From Bombella pollinis (GTDB taxonomy: Bacteria; Pseudomonadota; Alphaproteobacteria; Acetobacterales; Acetobacteraceae): a stretch of 64,000 bases of DNA. A program made the position numbers and the translations under genes. The stretch spans positions 62,001-126,000 of the forward strand of contig NZ_JANIDX010000005.1 in NCBI RefSeq assembly GCF_026385485.1. Reading direction: 5' to 3'. Positions 8,472-16,744 of this stretch are shown here, one piece after another. The notes beneath the pieces were generated by a model. That model searched no databases and had not been told where the DNA came from. It saw only the letters and a list, made by a program, of their open reading frames with translations. The stretch's first letter is position 1, and every line of letters starts with the position of its first letter.

Positions 8472-9089
8472 TTATTGCCGTGATGGTAAAAGCGGCCCGC
8501 TCTGGGGTACCGCCTCATAATGCACACGCTCTGCTGCATCGGCTGCGTGGGCCTCATTCAACCCCGAAGCAGAAGCCCCATCCCCTGCCACAACAGGAAT
8601 CGCTAAAGCAGGATGATGAAAATGCCGCACACCCACTAAATATTGCGAGACAAGATTCACCCTATCGGGCGTCATATGCGCCATAATACCGGAGAGCTTA
8701 CGCGTATTCATGGAGGCTGCTATGGCTATCAAGACATGCGGGTCCATAACATCAAAGACCGCAGCCGCCTCTCTAGGGCGCATGACCTCATAAATACCAA
8801 CCAAGCGTGCCACAGCTTCTTGAGGGACCAGCTTATGATTATCCACCGTCTCCGAAAAAGCCGCTTTTGATTGATTCAGCACATGCATCCGCAGCTCCAA
8901 CGCTTTACGCGCTGCTGCAAAAATACGCTGCTGCTCCTGCATTTGCTGCTCTGTATCATGGTCTGGGACGCCATCTAGCCCCGCTGCCTTAGCAGGCGAG
9001 GGCCAGAGCATACCAACACATAAAAATAAGGCAGCAAAGCCACTTACATAACGCAGTCGCCGGGATTGCTGAAAGCACACACCCGCCAT
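8472..9089 (-). CDS. MotE-like flagellar periplasmic protein
   Basis: The 205-aa product has a signal peptide (AALFLCVGMLWPSPAKAAG). An alpha-helical stretch rich in Gln/Glu follows, then an MgtE-N-like module: VARLVGIYEVMRPREAAAVFDVM, HVLIAIAASMNTRKLSGIMAHM and DRVNLVSQYL. This arrangement is that of MotE, a chaperone reported for the MotC stator factor in rhizobia. The Glu/His/Ala-rich tail is not conserved. Its ATG overlaps the stop of the bactofilin-like gene (TAATG), so translation is probably coupled. Confidence 0.75.
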   Translation of the reverse strand: MAGVCFQQSRRLRYVSGFAALFLCVGMLWPSPAKAAGLDGVPDHDTEQQMQEQQRIFAAARKALELRMHVLNQSKAAFSETVDNHKLVPQEAVARLVGIYEVMRPREAAAVFDVMDPHVLIAIAASMNTRKLSGIMAHMTPDRVNLVSQYLVGVRHFHHPALAIPVVAGDGASASGLNEAHAADAAERVHYEAVPQSGPLLPSRQ

Positions 9090-9613
9090 TAGCCCCCCAA
9101 TGGAATCTCGGCGTCTTGTTCCGCCTCGCTAATATCTGGGGTTTTTGCCGCCCAATGAGGGTCTGGCTCATCATCACCGGGGATGACAAGATGAGCCTCA
9201 TCATGCGCTACAACAGTTTGCCCTTCCCTCTGGGTGTCAGGACGCTGCTGTCCCCCACCCTTACGGGAAACGGAAATACGGACATCCCCTTCAAAGCTTG
9301 CATCCTCATGGATAGCACAGCCTGTTGGGCTTCCCATCTCAATCACACAATCAGAAATACGCGCATTAGCACCAGCCGTTAGCCGAGGGGTAGTGAAGGT
9401 CACCCCCGTAACGTACCCGTCAATCATCACTGATTGTGCTTCAATCTGGCCGTCTTTTAGGGTGCCACTCTCGGTAAGACAAATATGCTCAGCTTGAAGG
9501 GCCGCCTGCTCAACATCACCAGCAATATGCAGGCTCCCCTCCACGACACCACGCAGCGACTGCACAACAAGCCCTGCTGGAATAAAGCCTTCTCTTTGTT
9601 TGCTTTCAGACAT
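9089..9613 (-). CDS. Bactofilin-like (polymer-forming cytoskeletal) protein
   Basis: The protein has 174 residues. Residues ~15-115 consist of short beta-repeat units, including GVVEGSLHIAGDV, GTLKDGQIEAQSVMIDGYV and DASFEGDVRISV. Regular Gly and hydrophobic spacing of this kind is typical of the right-handed beta-helix of bactofilins. The C-terminal ~50 residues are acidic and probably disordered. Bactofilins assemble into nucleotide-independent filaments at the cytoplasmic membrane, and some affect flagellar placement. The gene leads a coupled operon with the motE-like gene, which supports a flagellar role. A second bactofilin lies at 52162-52662. Confidence 0.7.
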   Translation of the reverse strand: MSESKQREGFIPAGLVVQSLRGVVEGSLHIAGDVEQAALQAEHICLTESGTLKDGQIEAQSVMIDGYVTGVTFTTPRLTAGANARISDCVIEMGSPTGCAIHEDASFEGDVRISVSRKGGGQQRPDTQREGQTVVAHDEAHLVIPGDDEPDPHWAAKTPDISEAEQDAEIPLGG

Positions 9614-9663
9614 TTACTCTCTCCCCTTCCCCATAACGGCCATCCCACGCCATCTAAACCATC

Positions 9664-9725
9664 TTACACAAGCCATGATTATGGCATAAAATGCCATATC
9701 GCAATGTGTAAGCCTTATATAGGCC
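9664..9725 (-). promoter_or_regulatory. Nested inverted repeat and flagellar box upstream of the bactofilin-motE operon
   Basis: A perfect 7-bp inverted repeat ATGGCAT-AAA-ATGCCAT (9681-9697) sits inside an outer pair TTACACA (9664-9670) and TGTGTAA (9705-9711). Next to it, GCAATGTGTAAGCCTTATAT (9701-9720) matches the element upstream of fliF. It lies 50-110 bp before the bactofilin ATG, where an operator would be expected. The symmetry is visible; the regulator is unknown. Confidence 0.45.
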
Positions 9726-9756
9726 ATAAACCTTAATAATGTCCTTTTATATCCCC

Positions 9757-10509
9757 TTAAAAAGGCAAGACATTCTCTAAAACCTTCTGCCCATAACGCG
9801 GCTGTTGATATTGCGAGAGCTGACCACGCCCGCCATAAGAGATGCGCGCCTCAGCAATGCGGTCATGCGTAACGACATTATCTTCAGAGATATCCTGTGG
9901 TCGGACAACACCACTCACCATAATTTGCCTTAGCTCACCATTCACGCGGACTTCTTGGCGGGCCACAACGACAAAATTACCATTAGGCAAAACCTGCGTG
10001 ATGACACCGGCCAATGTGAGCGTCACCGTATCAATACGCCGAATCGTTCCCGCCCCGGTATTCGCGCTAGAGCTGCTCGTATCAAGCGCATCAGCACTCG
10101 TCAGGTGAGATAACGCCTTACCTTTAAAGCCAAACAGACTTGGAATCCCAAAAACCTCTGATGCACTACCGGATGCCGTGGTGTTGTTGGTGACATTAGC
10201 TGTATCAGCAACCTGAATCTTCACCGTAAGCAAATCCCCCGCTTGCGCGGCACGCTGGTCTTTAAAGAAGGCACGGCTCCCCGGCCGCCATAAACTGCCT
10301 ACCTCTGTCGGTGGGGCCTGAAGCGGCGGGCTAGGCATAGTAATCGGCCGATAATCGGGGGCTTGCGTGGGGTCAGCCGTCCGCGTCATACGCGGGAGAT
10401 GGCCCATTTCGCTCATCCCGCTAACCCCTAAACACCCACTCAACCCCACTAAAAGGCCAGGTACCACACCCACGCGCAGCCATACCCGCTTTGACCATAA
10501 GGACATCAT
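9757..10509 (-). CDS. flgH: Flagellar L-ring lipoprotein FlgH
   Basis: FlgH forms the outer-membrane L-ring bushing around the rod. It has 250 residues with a lipoprotein signal peptide ending LSGC (VGLSGCLGVSG). Family motifs follow: SLWRPGSRAFFKDQRAAQAGDLLTV (mature residues ~90-115) and the C-terminal FVVVARQEVRVNGELRQIMV, GVVRPQDIS and EARISYGGRGQL. It overlaps the end of flgA by 4 bp, so it is co-translated with it. The partner P-ring gene flgI is not in this window. Confidence 0.96.
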   Translation of the reverse strand: MMSLWSKRVWLRVGVVPGLLVGLSGCLGVSGMSEMGHLPRMTRTADPTQAPDYRPITMPSPPLQAPPTEVGSLWRPGSRAFFKDQRAAQAGDLLTVKIQVADTANVTNNTTASGSASEVFGIPSLFGFKGKALSHLTSADALDTSSSSANTGAGTIRRIDTVTLTLAGVITQVLPNGNFVVVARQEVRVNGELRQIMVSGVVRPQDISEDNVVTHDRIAEARISYGGRGQLSQYQQPRYGQKVLENVLPF

Positions 10510-11555
10510 GGGCGGCTTCCTCCATCAAGCATCATGGTGTTAATCCCCAGCCTACGCGCTTCTTCCGAATCAGGAGGAATGGCTGTAGAGGACGCATCAA
10601 CCCTAATCTCGCCCGAGGCACTGACCCGGCCAATCAGAATCATGCGGCTACCCAGATTAAGCGCATGGACAAATTGCCCACTGCCACCATCTTCTAACGC
10701 ACGGCCTGTCGCGGTGAGACGGATGCCCGTGCTGTTGTAGCTCAACAAAACAGGGTCTCCGCGATGGACAAGAATGGCACGCCGTAAATCTGTTGCTTCC
10801 ACAGGTTGACCTGCCCCGACAGTCCGCACCAAGGCCATGCCAATCATCTTTTCTGGCTCTGGCAGAGAGCGTGCTAATGGGGGCACCGTGCCGGTAAAGG
10901 CTGGGTCTATCCGCATATCATCTTGCTGAATAATATGGCCTGATGGCAATGCGTGGTCATACACCATCACAGGCTGTACGGGGCGAATACTCCCGCGCAC
11001 GGTAAAGCTATCCGCTCCTGCCGTACCAGAAGGATGAGAAGGCTGAGCCAGCGCGGTAAAGCGACCTGTTTTATGGTCCCACTCAAAATTAGAGAGCGTA
11101 ATAGGGTCCGCTTCCCCCTCATCCACCATAACGGGCGTGAAACTAGCAATCTCCACCACGACACTACCCGCACCCTCACCTTGTGCGACCATTTTACGCA
11201 CCAAAGCGGCAAAATCATCCCGCCCCAACACATGACCAGCCCGTGTAAGAGTCAGACTCGCAGAGGAGGATTGATCATCCCAATCCACTCCATATTGATC
11301 CGCTAAGGCGATAAGCTGGCTCCCGCCAATCGTAATGGCTTTCCCCGGCGCAGGGGCTGGGCCAAGGAGGCGATCTTGCCCGCTCTCCAACCCCTCAAAA
11401 ACATCAGAAAGATAAACGGACGCCCCATGCACAACCCCAGAAGGACGCAATGTTGCCGCCAGCATAGTATGAGGCAGAAACCACCCCACACCAAGGCAAA
11501 GACATGCTGCAATCGCCTTCACCCCACCCATCTTCACCTTACAGAGCCCCTGCAT
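10506..11555 (-). CDS. flgA: Flagellar P-ring assembly chaperone FlgA
   Basis: FlgA is a periplasmic chaperone for P-ring assembly. The product is 349 aa, longer than enterobacterial FlgA (~220) but similar to alphaproteobacterial forms. It has a signal peptide (IAACLCLGVGWFLPHTMLAA) and an N-terminal extension. The C-terminal SAF/ChapFlgA domain has YDHALPSGHIIQQDDMRID, GMALVRTVGAGQPVEATDLR and GDPVLLSYNSTGIRLTATGRAL. An internal ATG at 11531 (MGGVKA) is an alternative start. The gene is 12 bp after flgG and overlaps flgH by 4 bp. Confidence 0.92.
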   Translation of the reverse strand: MQGLCKVKMGGVKAIAACLCLGVGWFLPHTMLAATLRPSGVVHGASVYLSDVFEGLESGQDRLLGPAPAPGKAITIGGSQLIALADQYGVDWDDQSSSASLTLTRAGHVLGRDDFAALVRKMVAQGEGAGSVVVEIASFTPVMVDEGEADPITLSNFEWDHKTGRFTALAQPSHPSGTAGADSFTVRGSIRPVQPVMVYDHALPSGHIIQQDDMRIDPAFTGTVPPLARSLPEPEKMIGMALVRTVGAGQPVEATDLRRAILVHRGDPVLLSYNSTGIRLTATGRALEDGGSGQFVHALNLGSRMILIGRVSASGEIRVDASSTAIPPDSEEARRLGINTMMLDGGSRP

Positions 11556-11567
11556 ATAGCCCCGCTC

Positions 11568-12356
11568 TTAACGCAGATTTGTTAAGGTCTGGAGCATCTC
11601 ATCAGAGGCGGTAATGCTCTTACTATTCATCTCATAAGCACGTTGTGCCGTGATAAGGTCCGTAATTTCCGTCACAGCATTTACAGCGGATTCCTCAACG
11701 AACCCCTGCCGAATTGTCCCAAAACCGGTCGTCTCTGGGTTACCGATAATAGGATCCCCCGAGGATGTTGTCTCGGTAAAGAGGTTCTGCCCCATAGCGG
11801 CTAGACCATTCTCATTTTGGAAAGTCGTAAGCTGAATCTGCCCCGCTACTTGGGAGTTCGCCTGACCAGAGAGCGTGTATTGCACTTGCCCAGTTTGGTC
11901 GATGGTGATGTTTTCAGCATTATTAGGGATCGAAATATTCGGCGTAAGAGGATAGCCATCTGCCGTCACAATCGCCCCATCTTGCGAGAGAGAAAATGTC
12001 CCATCGCGCGTATAGGCATATTCCCCATTCGGCAATAGAATACGGAAATAACCGCGCCCTTCTACTGCGAGATCCAACGCATTACCGGTTTGAGCCAAAC
12101 TACCTTGCTCGTTAATCCGGTAAATAGCTGCGGTACGCACACCCAAACCAACCTGCGCCCCGGCTGGCACGCGGTAACCAGTATCAGAACTCATCGTCCC
12201 GACCCGGCGGAGGTCTTGATAGATAAGGTCCTGAAACTCCGCCCGGCGTCTTTTATAGCCTGTAGTCGTCATATTGGCGATGTTGTGGGAGATGGTTTCC
12301 ACATTGGTGGACTGGGCCTGCATCCCTGTCGCGGCAACATCGAGTGATCTCAGCAT
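11568..12356 (-). CDS. flgG: Flagellar distal rod protein FlgG
   Basis: FlgG forms the distal rod. It has the usual length (262 aa). The N-terminus LDVAATGMQAQSTNVETISH and NIANMTTTGYKRRRAEFQDL is the classic rod/hook signature. GRGYFRILLPNGEYAYTRDG and the C-terminal VNAVTEITDLITAQRAYEMN are equally typical. It starts the flgG-flgA-flgH operon. flgF, usually its upstream neighbour in the same operon, is instead divergent. Confidence 0.97.
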   Translation of the reverse strand: MLRSLDVAATGMQAQSTNVETISHNIANMTTTGYKRRRAEFQDLIYQDLRRVGTMSSDTGYRVPAGAQVGLGVRTAAIYRINEQGSLAQTGNALDLAVEGRGYFRILLPNGEYAYTRDGTFSLSQDGAIVTADGYPLTPNISIPNNAENITIDQTGQVQYTLSGQANSQVAGQIQLTTFQNENGLAAMGQNLFTETTSSGDPIIGNPETTGFGTIRQGFVEESAVNAVTEITDLITAQRAYEMNSKSITASDEMLQTLTNLR

Positions 12357-12538
12357 AAATGGGCATCCTTAAAGATTCTGCCACCATCGCCATGGCAAGC
12401 ACAATAAACGCATTACTATGCCCTCTCATAAACCAGAGAAGTTCCTTTTATCAAGGATATTTATATGAACACATCATGAATAAGTCCTTAATTAGGTAGC
12501 TTTATCAAGTTTAAATTAAAGCCATATGCCAACAAAAA

Positions 12539-12604
12539 GCCTATAGGAGCTTTACATAAGGCCATAATAATGCGATTAAAACGCCCAATATGGCATAAAT
12601 AGCC
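12539..12604 (+). promoter_or_regulatory. Regulatory region between divergent flgG and flgF
   Basis: The 266 bp between flgG and flgF hold no gene. Within it GGAGCTTTACATAAGGCC (12546-12563) resembles the fliF upstream box read in gene direction. CAATATGGCATAAATAGCC (12586-12604) resembles half of the inverted repeat before the bactofilin operon. A GCCTTTATAAGG follows immediately before the flgF ribosome site. The sites probably serve flgF, but could serve both divergent units. Confidence 0.35.
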
Positions 12605-12622
12605 TTTATAAGGACGTTCGGC

Positions 12623-13372
12623 ATGGACATAACCGGTTATCTTGCACTAGCCCGTATTGATGCCCTCACACGCGGGCTTGAGGTCACCACGAACAATCTG
12701 GCCAATAGCAGCACGGATGGCTTTAAGGAGCATCGTGTCCTCTTTTCCGACTATCTCTCCCGCCAACATGGGGCCGATTTGGTCAATGGGGAGAAAGTCC
12801 TAACCTATAGCCAAGACCGCTCTACTTATTTAGACACACTTCAGGGCGAATTACGCCAAACAGGTAACCCGCTAGACCTAGCTATTAATGGGTCGGGTTA
12901 TTTTGTGGTCCGTACACCACAAGGACTCCGCCTTACCCGCAATGGCCAGCTCCATCGTGGTGAGGATGGTACGATTGTCGATTCGTCAGGGGACCCAGTG
13001 TTGGATGATCAACGCCGCCCTATCACGCTCAACGCTGATGAGCAGATTCTCCCCCTCGGCATTGGGGCTGATGGCACCATCTCTACCGAAAAAGGCATTA
13101 TCGCTAAATTAGGCCTTGCTACAGTAGAGAATCCTAATACGCTCCATGCTGAAGGTAATCATCTTTTTCGTCCCACAACGGAGCTACAAAACGTCCCCAC
13201 CCAAGAGATTCGGCAAGGGATGTTGGAATCCAGCAACGTCAATGCGGTGGAAGAAACCACGGCAATGATTAAGACCCAACGGGAATATGACCTTAATTTT
13301 CAACTCTTACAAACTGAGTTTACCCGCCGCCTTAACGCGATTGATAAAATCCCCGCTGAGCCTACAACATAA
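12623..13372 (+). CDS. flgF: Flagellar proximal rod protein FlgF
   Basis: FlgF is a proximal rod subunit. The product is 249 aa. It has the N-terminal motif ALARIDALTRGLEVTTNNLA NSSTDGFKEHR, GSGYFVVRTPQGLRLTRNGQ in the middle, and the C-terminal SSNVNAVEETTAMIKTQREY. It is on the plus strand, divergent from flgG-flgA-flgH and upstream of flgK-flgL. Sequence separates it from FlgG by the shorter length and by the TTMI KTQREYDLNF C-terminus. Confidence 0.9.
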   Translation: MDITGYLALARIDALTRGLEVTTNNLANSSTDGFKEHRVLFSDYLSRQHGADLVNGEKVLTYSQDRSTYLDTLQGELRQTGNPLDLAINGSGYFVVRTPQGLRLTRNGQLHRGEDGTIVDSSGDPVLDDQRRPITLNADEQILPLGIGADGTISTEKGIIAKLGLATVENPNTLHAEGNHLFRPTTELQNVPTQEIRQGMLESSNVNAVEETTAMIKTQREYDLNFQLLQTEFTRRLNAIDKIPAEPTT

Positions 13373-13530
13373 CCCCCCTAGCAAGGTTAAGGAATTGTTA
13401 GGCAAAATATATGCCTTGTGTTTAACTTCATGTAACCCTCACGCCGTATGGTAAGCCTTATCAAAGCCCACCTTGTGCTTTTCTAGGTTATTGGCCTTTA
13501 TGCCAGCCTTTTCATTCTGGGAGAAAGAAC

Positions 13531-15078
13531 ATGAGTCTCGGTCTGTCCCTCAATATCGCTTCCAGTGGGCTTAAAACCATTGAGAACGAGCTTTCAACAA
13601 CATCTGATAATATTTCTAATGCTTCGACCCCCGGTTATGTGGCAGCCACGCCAACGCCAACTTCTATGGTTGTCTCTGGGATGGGCGTTGGCGTTACAAC
13701 CAATCATAACCGCCTCGTTGTATCGCAAGCGTTGCAAAATGCACTCTATCACCAAAATGCGCAGGTTGCAGCCCTCACAGCCACCAGCAACTCCTTAGCG
13801 GCTGTCTCCTCCGTACAGGGGACGACAACAAGCTCTGATGGCTCCACAGCAGTGGGCACGCTAACTAATAACCTGCAAAATGTTAATAACGCTTTTGTAT
13901 CGCTCACCAGCACCCCGCAAGATAGTGCCGCCCAAAAAACGGTTATTTCTGCTGCTCAAACATTAGTCAGCAACATCCATACGCTCTCCTCCGTCTATCA
14001 AGCACAACGCCAAGGTGCGCAGGATGCGGTGACGGATAGCGTCTCAGGCATTAATACCGACCTAACAACGATCGGCCAGCTCTCCCAGCAAATCATGTTG
14101 GCACGCTCCTCCCATGCCGATACCTCAGACCTTGCCAATAAACGCTATGAAGCTATGCAGAGCCTCTCTAGCAAATTGGGGGTTAGTTTTACCGAGAAGC
14201 CCAATGGCGACATGCTCGTCTCCACACAAGATGGCACAAGCCTTCCCACCCGGCCGGACCAACTTGGCTTATCCAATGGGCTATTAACAGGCCCAAGCTC
14301 CACATGGCCGCTCACTACACAAAATGCCACGCTAAGCTCCAGCATGTATCACGCCACAGATGGTAGTGATAAAGGTGTGCCGGGCATTATGCTCGCTGGG
14401 AAAGACATCACCTCCCATCTAACAGGCGGGACATTGGGGGCGAATCTTACACTGCGCGACCAAACCTATCCGCAGATGCAAGCCCAGCTTGATTCCTTCT
14501 CCTACACCTTAATCAACCGCTTCAATGCTGCTGGTGTGTCGCTCTTTAGCAATGGGACGACACAAAATCTCTCCTCTGACCCAACCAAAACAGCACCAAA
14601 TGGACTCGTTGGGCTTTCCTCTCAGCTTGCTGTCTCTGATAGCTACCTCCAAGCCCCTGCGCGCCTGACTGAAAACCTCACCGGCCTTCAGCACTCCAAC
14701 ATCAAACCCAATGCTGTACTCAATCAGGCTTTTGGGAGTGGGCCTTCCTCTGTGACCAATAACCTCATGGCCCCTATGTCCGGTTTGGGGCCAGATGGCC
14801 AACAATCCACAGGCTATGAAGGCGCACAAAGCCTGACCCAGCTTGCCACAGCCCTAACGGCAAATCAGGCACAGACCATTAGCCAGTCCAATAGCGACCT
14901 TAGCACAGCAACCTCCATCCAAACGTCACTTTCCACCAAAGTGGCCAGTGTCTCTGGCGTGGATGTCAACAGCCAAATGGCGGCTGTTGTCGCCTTAAAG
15001 ACCTCTTATTCCGCCAATGCTAAAGTCGTCTCTATGGTGCAAACCATGTTCGATACCCTCCTTAACGCGGTGCATTAA
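13531..15078 (+). CDS. flgK: Flagellar hook-filament junction protein FlgK (HAP1)
   Basis: FlgK joins hook to filament. It has 515 residues, within the range for the family. The N-terminus SLNIASSGLKTIENELSTTS with DNISNASTPGYVA is the rod/hook signature. The C-terminus has the D0 helix GVDVNSQMAAVVALKTSYSA followed by VSMVQTMFDTLLNAV. The middle is Ser/Thr-rich and variable, as expected for surface-exposed domains. The ATG follows a GGGAGAAAG site. flgL follows 51 bp later. The 158 bp upstream (13373-13530) show only AT-rich sequence with a TAAGCCTTATC element and no gene. Confidence 0.94.
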   Translation: MSLGLSLNIASSGLKTIENELSTTSDNISNASTPGYVAATPTPTSMVVSGMGVGVTTNHNRLVVSQALQNALYHQNAQVAALTATSNSLAAVSSVQGTTTSSDGSTAVGTLTNNLQNVNNAFVSLTSTPQDSAAQKTVISAAQTLVSNIHTLSSVYQAQRQGAQDAVTDSVSGINTDLTTIGQLSQQIMLARSSHADTSDLANKRYEAMQSLSSKLGVSFTEKPNGDMLVSTQDGTSLPTRPDQLGLSNGLLTGPSSTWPLTTQNATLSSSMYHATDGSDKGVPGIMLAGKDITSHLTGGTLGANLTLRDQTYPQMQAQLDSFSYTLINRFNAAGVSLFSNGTTQNLSSDPTKTAPNGLVGLSSQLAVSDSYLQAPARLTENLTGLQHSNIKPNAVLNQAFGSGPSSVTNNLMAPMSGLGPDGQQSTGYEGAQSLTQLATALTANQAQTISQSNSDLSTATSIQTSLSTKVASVSGVDVNSQMAAVVALKTSYSANAKVVSMVQTMFDTLLNAVH

Positions 15079-15129
15079 ACACACCGCCCCTCTCTTTACG
15101 CCCTTTATCATAAATAGGAGTTCCCCCTC

Positions 15130-16215
15130 ATGAGCATGAGTGTTGGCCAATATGGTGCCTCTGGGGCAGAATTAATCCTCAATGCCGGGATTAAACAAAT
15201 TGAAGCCGCTCAAAGCGATGTCGCGTGGCAAAGCTCACAAGGGACAATCTCCTCCAGCATTGCAGGGCTAGGAAGCAACCGTCAGGCGGCCCTCACCCTT
15301 AGCCCTAAACTCTCCGAGTTAAACAGCTATCAAAACAATATCTCTATTGTGCAGAACCGCCTCTCCCTCGGCTCCACTGCCTTTACACAAATTACCGACC
15401 TCGCACAGTCCCTCAACACTATGTTGCTGAACATGACCTCCTCCGAAGGCGGCTCCACCACAGCAACAAACGCCGCGGCGGATTCAGCCCAAAAAGGCCT
15501 CAGCACGTTAGGGACAATCCTCAACACATCTGATGGCTCAAGCTTTCTCTTTGCTGGGCATGATACAGCCGCAGCCCCCGTTACCTCCCCCTCTGGCCTC
15601 TCCAGCAGCACGCTTGCTCAAACAATCTCTAAGCAGCTCTCTGGCCTAACTGACACGAATAGCGACACTATCTTCCAGCAAGCGACAACCGCGAGTGCCG
15701 ATAATAGTACCGCTATGAGCGTCTTCTCACCCGCTTTATCCGTCTCTGCTGATGACGCAACGACCCTACGCGCTACAGCCGTCATCGGGCCAAATGATAA
15801 TATCATCACAACCGCTCCTGTCGCGACAGAAGGCGGCCAGGCCTCTGCCACCTCCACAGGCTCACCTATACGCGACCTTATGCGCGATATGATGTTAATG
15901 TCCGGTATGAAGGGCATGAGCACAACAACACCCGGCTTTACAAAACTTGTCACCCAAATGCACAGCTCACTAAGCCAGACCATCAATCAGCTCATTGACA
16001 TGAATACAAGCATGGGGGTGACACAAAACACACTCTCCCGTCAGAAGGGCATCTTCTCCAGCGTTACATTGATGGTAAAGACCCAACTCTCCAACAATCT
16101 TGATGCAAATCTTGCTGAGGTCGCCACACGCTCATCCGACCTTAATCTTCAGCTCAAAGCCTCCTTCTCGCTTATTGCTGATACGAAGAACATGTCCCTC
16201 GCTGATTATCTCTAA
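15130..16215 (+). CDS. flgL: Flagellar hook-filament junction protein FlgL (HAP3)
   Basis: FlgL is the second junction protein between hook and filament. The product is 361 aa. It has a flagellin-like N-terminal coiled-coil region (QAALTLSPKLSELNSYQNNI, QNRLSLGSTAFTQITDLAQS). The C-terminus is VATRSSDLNLQLKASFSLIA followed by MSLADYL, matching the FlgL ending. The RBS AGGAG lies just before the ATG. It ends the flgK-flgL unit and is followed by a clear terminator. Confidence 0.88.
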   Translation: MSMSVGQYGASGAELILNAGIKQIEAAQSDVAWQSSQGTISSSIAGLGSNRQAALTLSPKLSELNSYQNNISIVQNRLSLGSTAFTQITDLAQSLNTMLLNMTSSEGGSTTATNAAADSAQKGLSTLGTILNTSDGSSFLFAGHDTAAAPVTSPSGLSSSTLAQTISKQLSGLTDTNSDTIFQQATTASADNSTAMSVFSPALSVSADDATTLRATAVIGPNDNIITTAPVATEGGQASATSTGSPIRDLMRDMMLMSGMKGMSTTTPGFTKLVTQMHSSLSQTINQLIDMNTSMGVTQNTLSRQKGIFSSVTLMVKTQLSNNLDANLAEVATRSSDLNLQLKASFSLIADTKNMSLADYL

Positions 16216-16240
16216 ATATCTAACATTCATCCTCCTCCCC

Positions 16241-16280
16241 AAAAAAAGGCCGCTCTCCCCATAGGAGGCGGCCCTTTTTA
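16241..16280. terminator. Bidirectional terminator between flgL and the GlcG-like gene
   Basis: A run of A, an arm GGCCGCTCTCC, loop CCATA, an arm GGAGGCGGCC and CTTTTTA form a stem with one bulge, flanked by A and T runs on both sides. It can stop flgL transcription rightward and the GlcG-like gene leftward. Confidence 0.75.
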
Positions 16281-16299
16281 TAGGATTTGCGCTATAAGA

Positions 16300-16731
16300 T
16301 TACAGCTTATCAAACCCCGTGAAAGATAAAGCCTTTACAGCGGCCTCTTGGTCTTGCTCATACGTCCCACCAGAGACCCCAAGGCCACCTATAAGGCGGC
16401 CTTGATAAAAAATAGGATACCCACCCCCAACAGCCATCAAACGCGGATGACTAGCAAGGGGAGCCATGTGAGACTCTTGCACCAGGCTGTTCCATATATG
16501 GGTTGGTTGCCCAAAAAAACAGGCCGTCCATGCTTTATCACAGGCTATTTCCGCTGTCAGAAAGGCCGCTTCGTCAGCTCGCCCAAAAGCGCGTAAATGT
16601 CCCCCCGCATCCATCACCGCGATGGAAAAAGCAATCTTTTGGGCCGCACCTTCTTTTAGAACCGCCTCGATAAGAGCCTGTGCAGCCTCCCATGTAATCT
16701 GCGCTGTTTCCTGCTGGTATTTTACGGGCAT
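16300..16731 (-). CDS. GlcG/HbpS-family heme-binding-like protein
   Basis: The product is 143 aa from the ATG at 16731, which has a perfect AGGAGG site. It is a single GlcG/HbpS domain: ITWEAAQALIEAVLKEGAAQ, the central SIAVMDAGGHLRAFGRADEA, and the C-terminal GGYPIFYQGRLIGGLGVSGG. Family members bind heme or corrinoids, or are found beside glycolate, acetoin and diol pathways. It lies 13 bp after the decayed acoB gene and was probably the last gene of that operon. The reading frame is intact although its partners are broken. Confidence 0.8.
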   Translation of the reverse strand: MPVKYQQETAQITWEAAQALIEAVLKEGAAQKIAFSIAVMDAGGHLRAFGRADEAAFLTAEIACDKAWTACFFGQPTHIWNSLVQESHMAPLASHPRLMAVGGGYPIFYQGRLIGGLGVSGGTYEQDQEAAVKALSFTGFDKL

Positions 16732-16744
16732 GATAAACCTCCTC

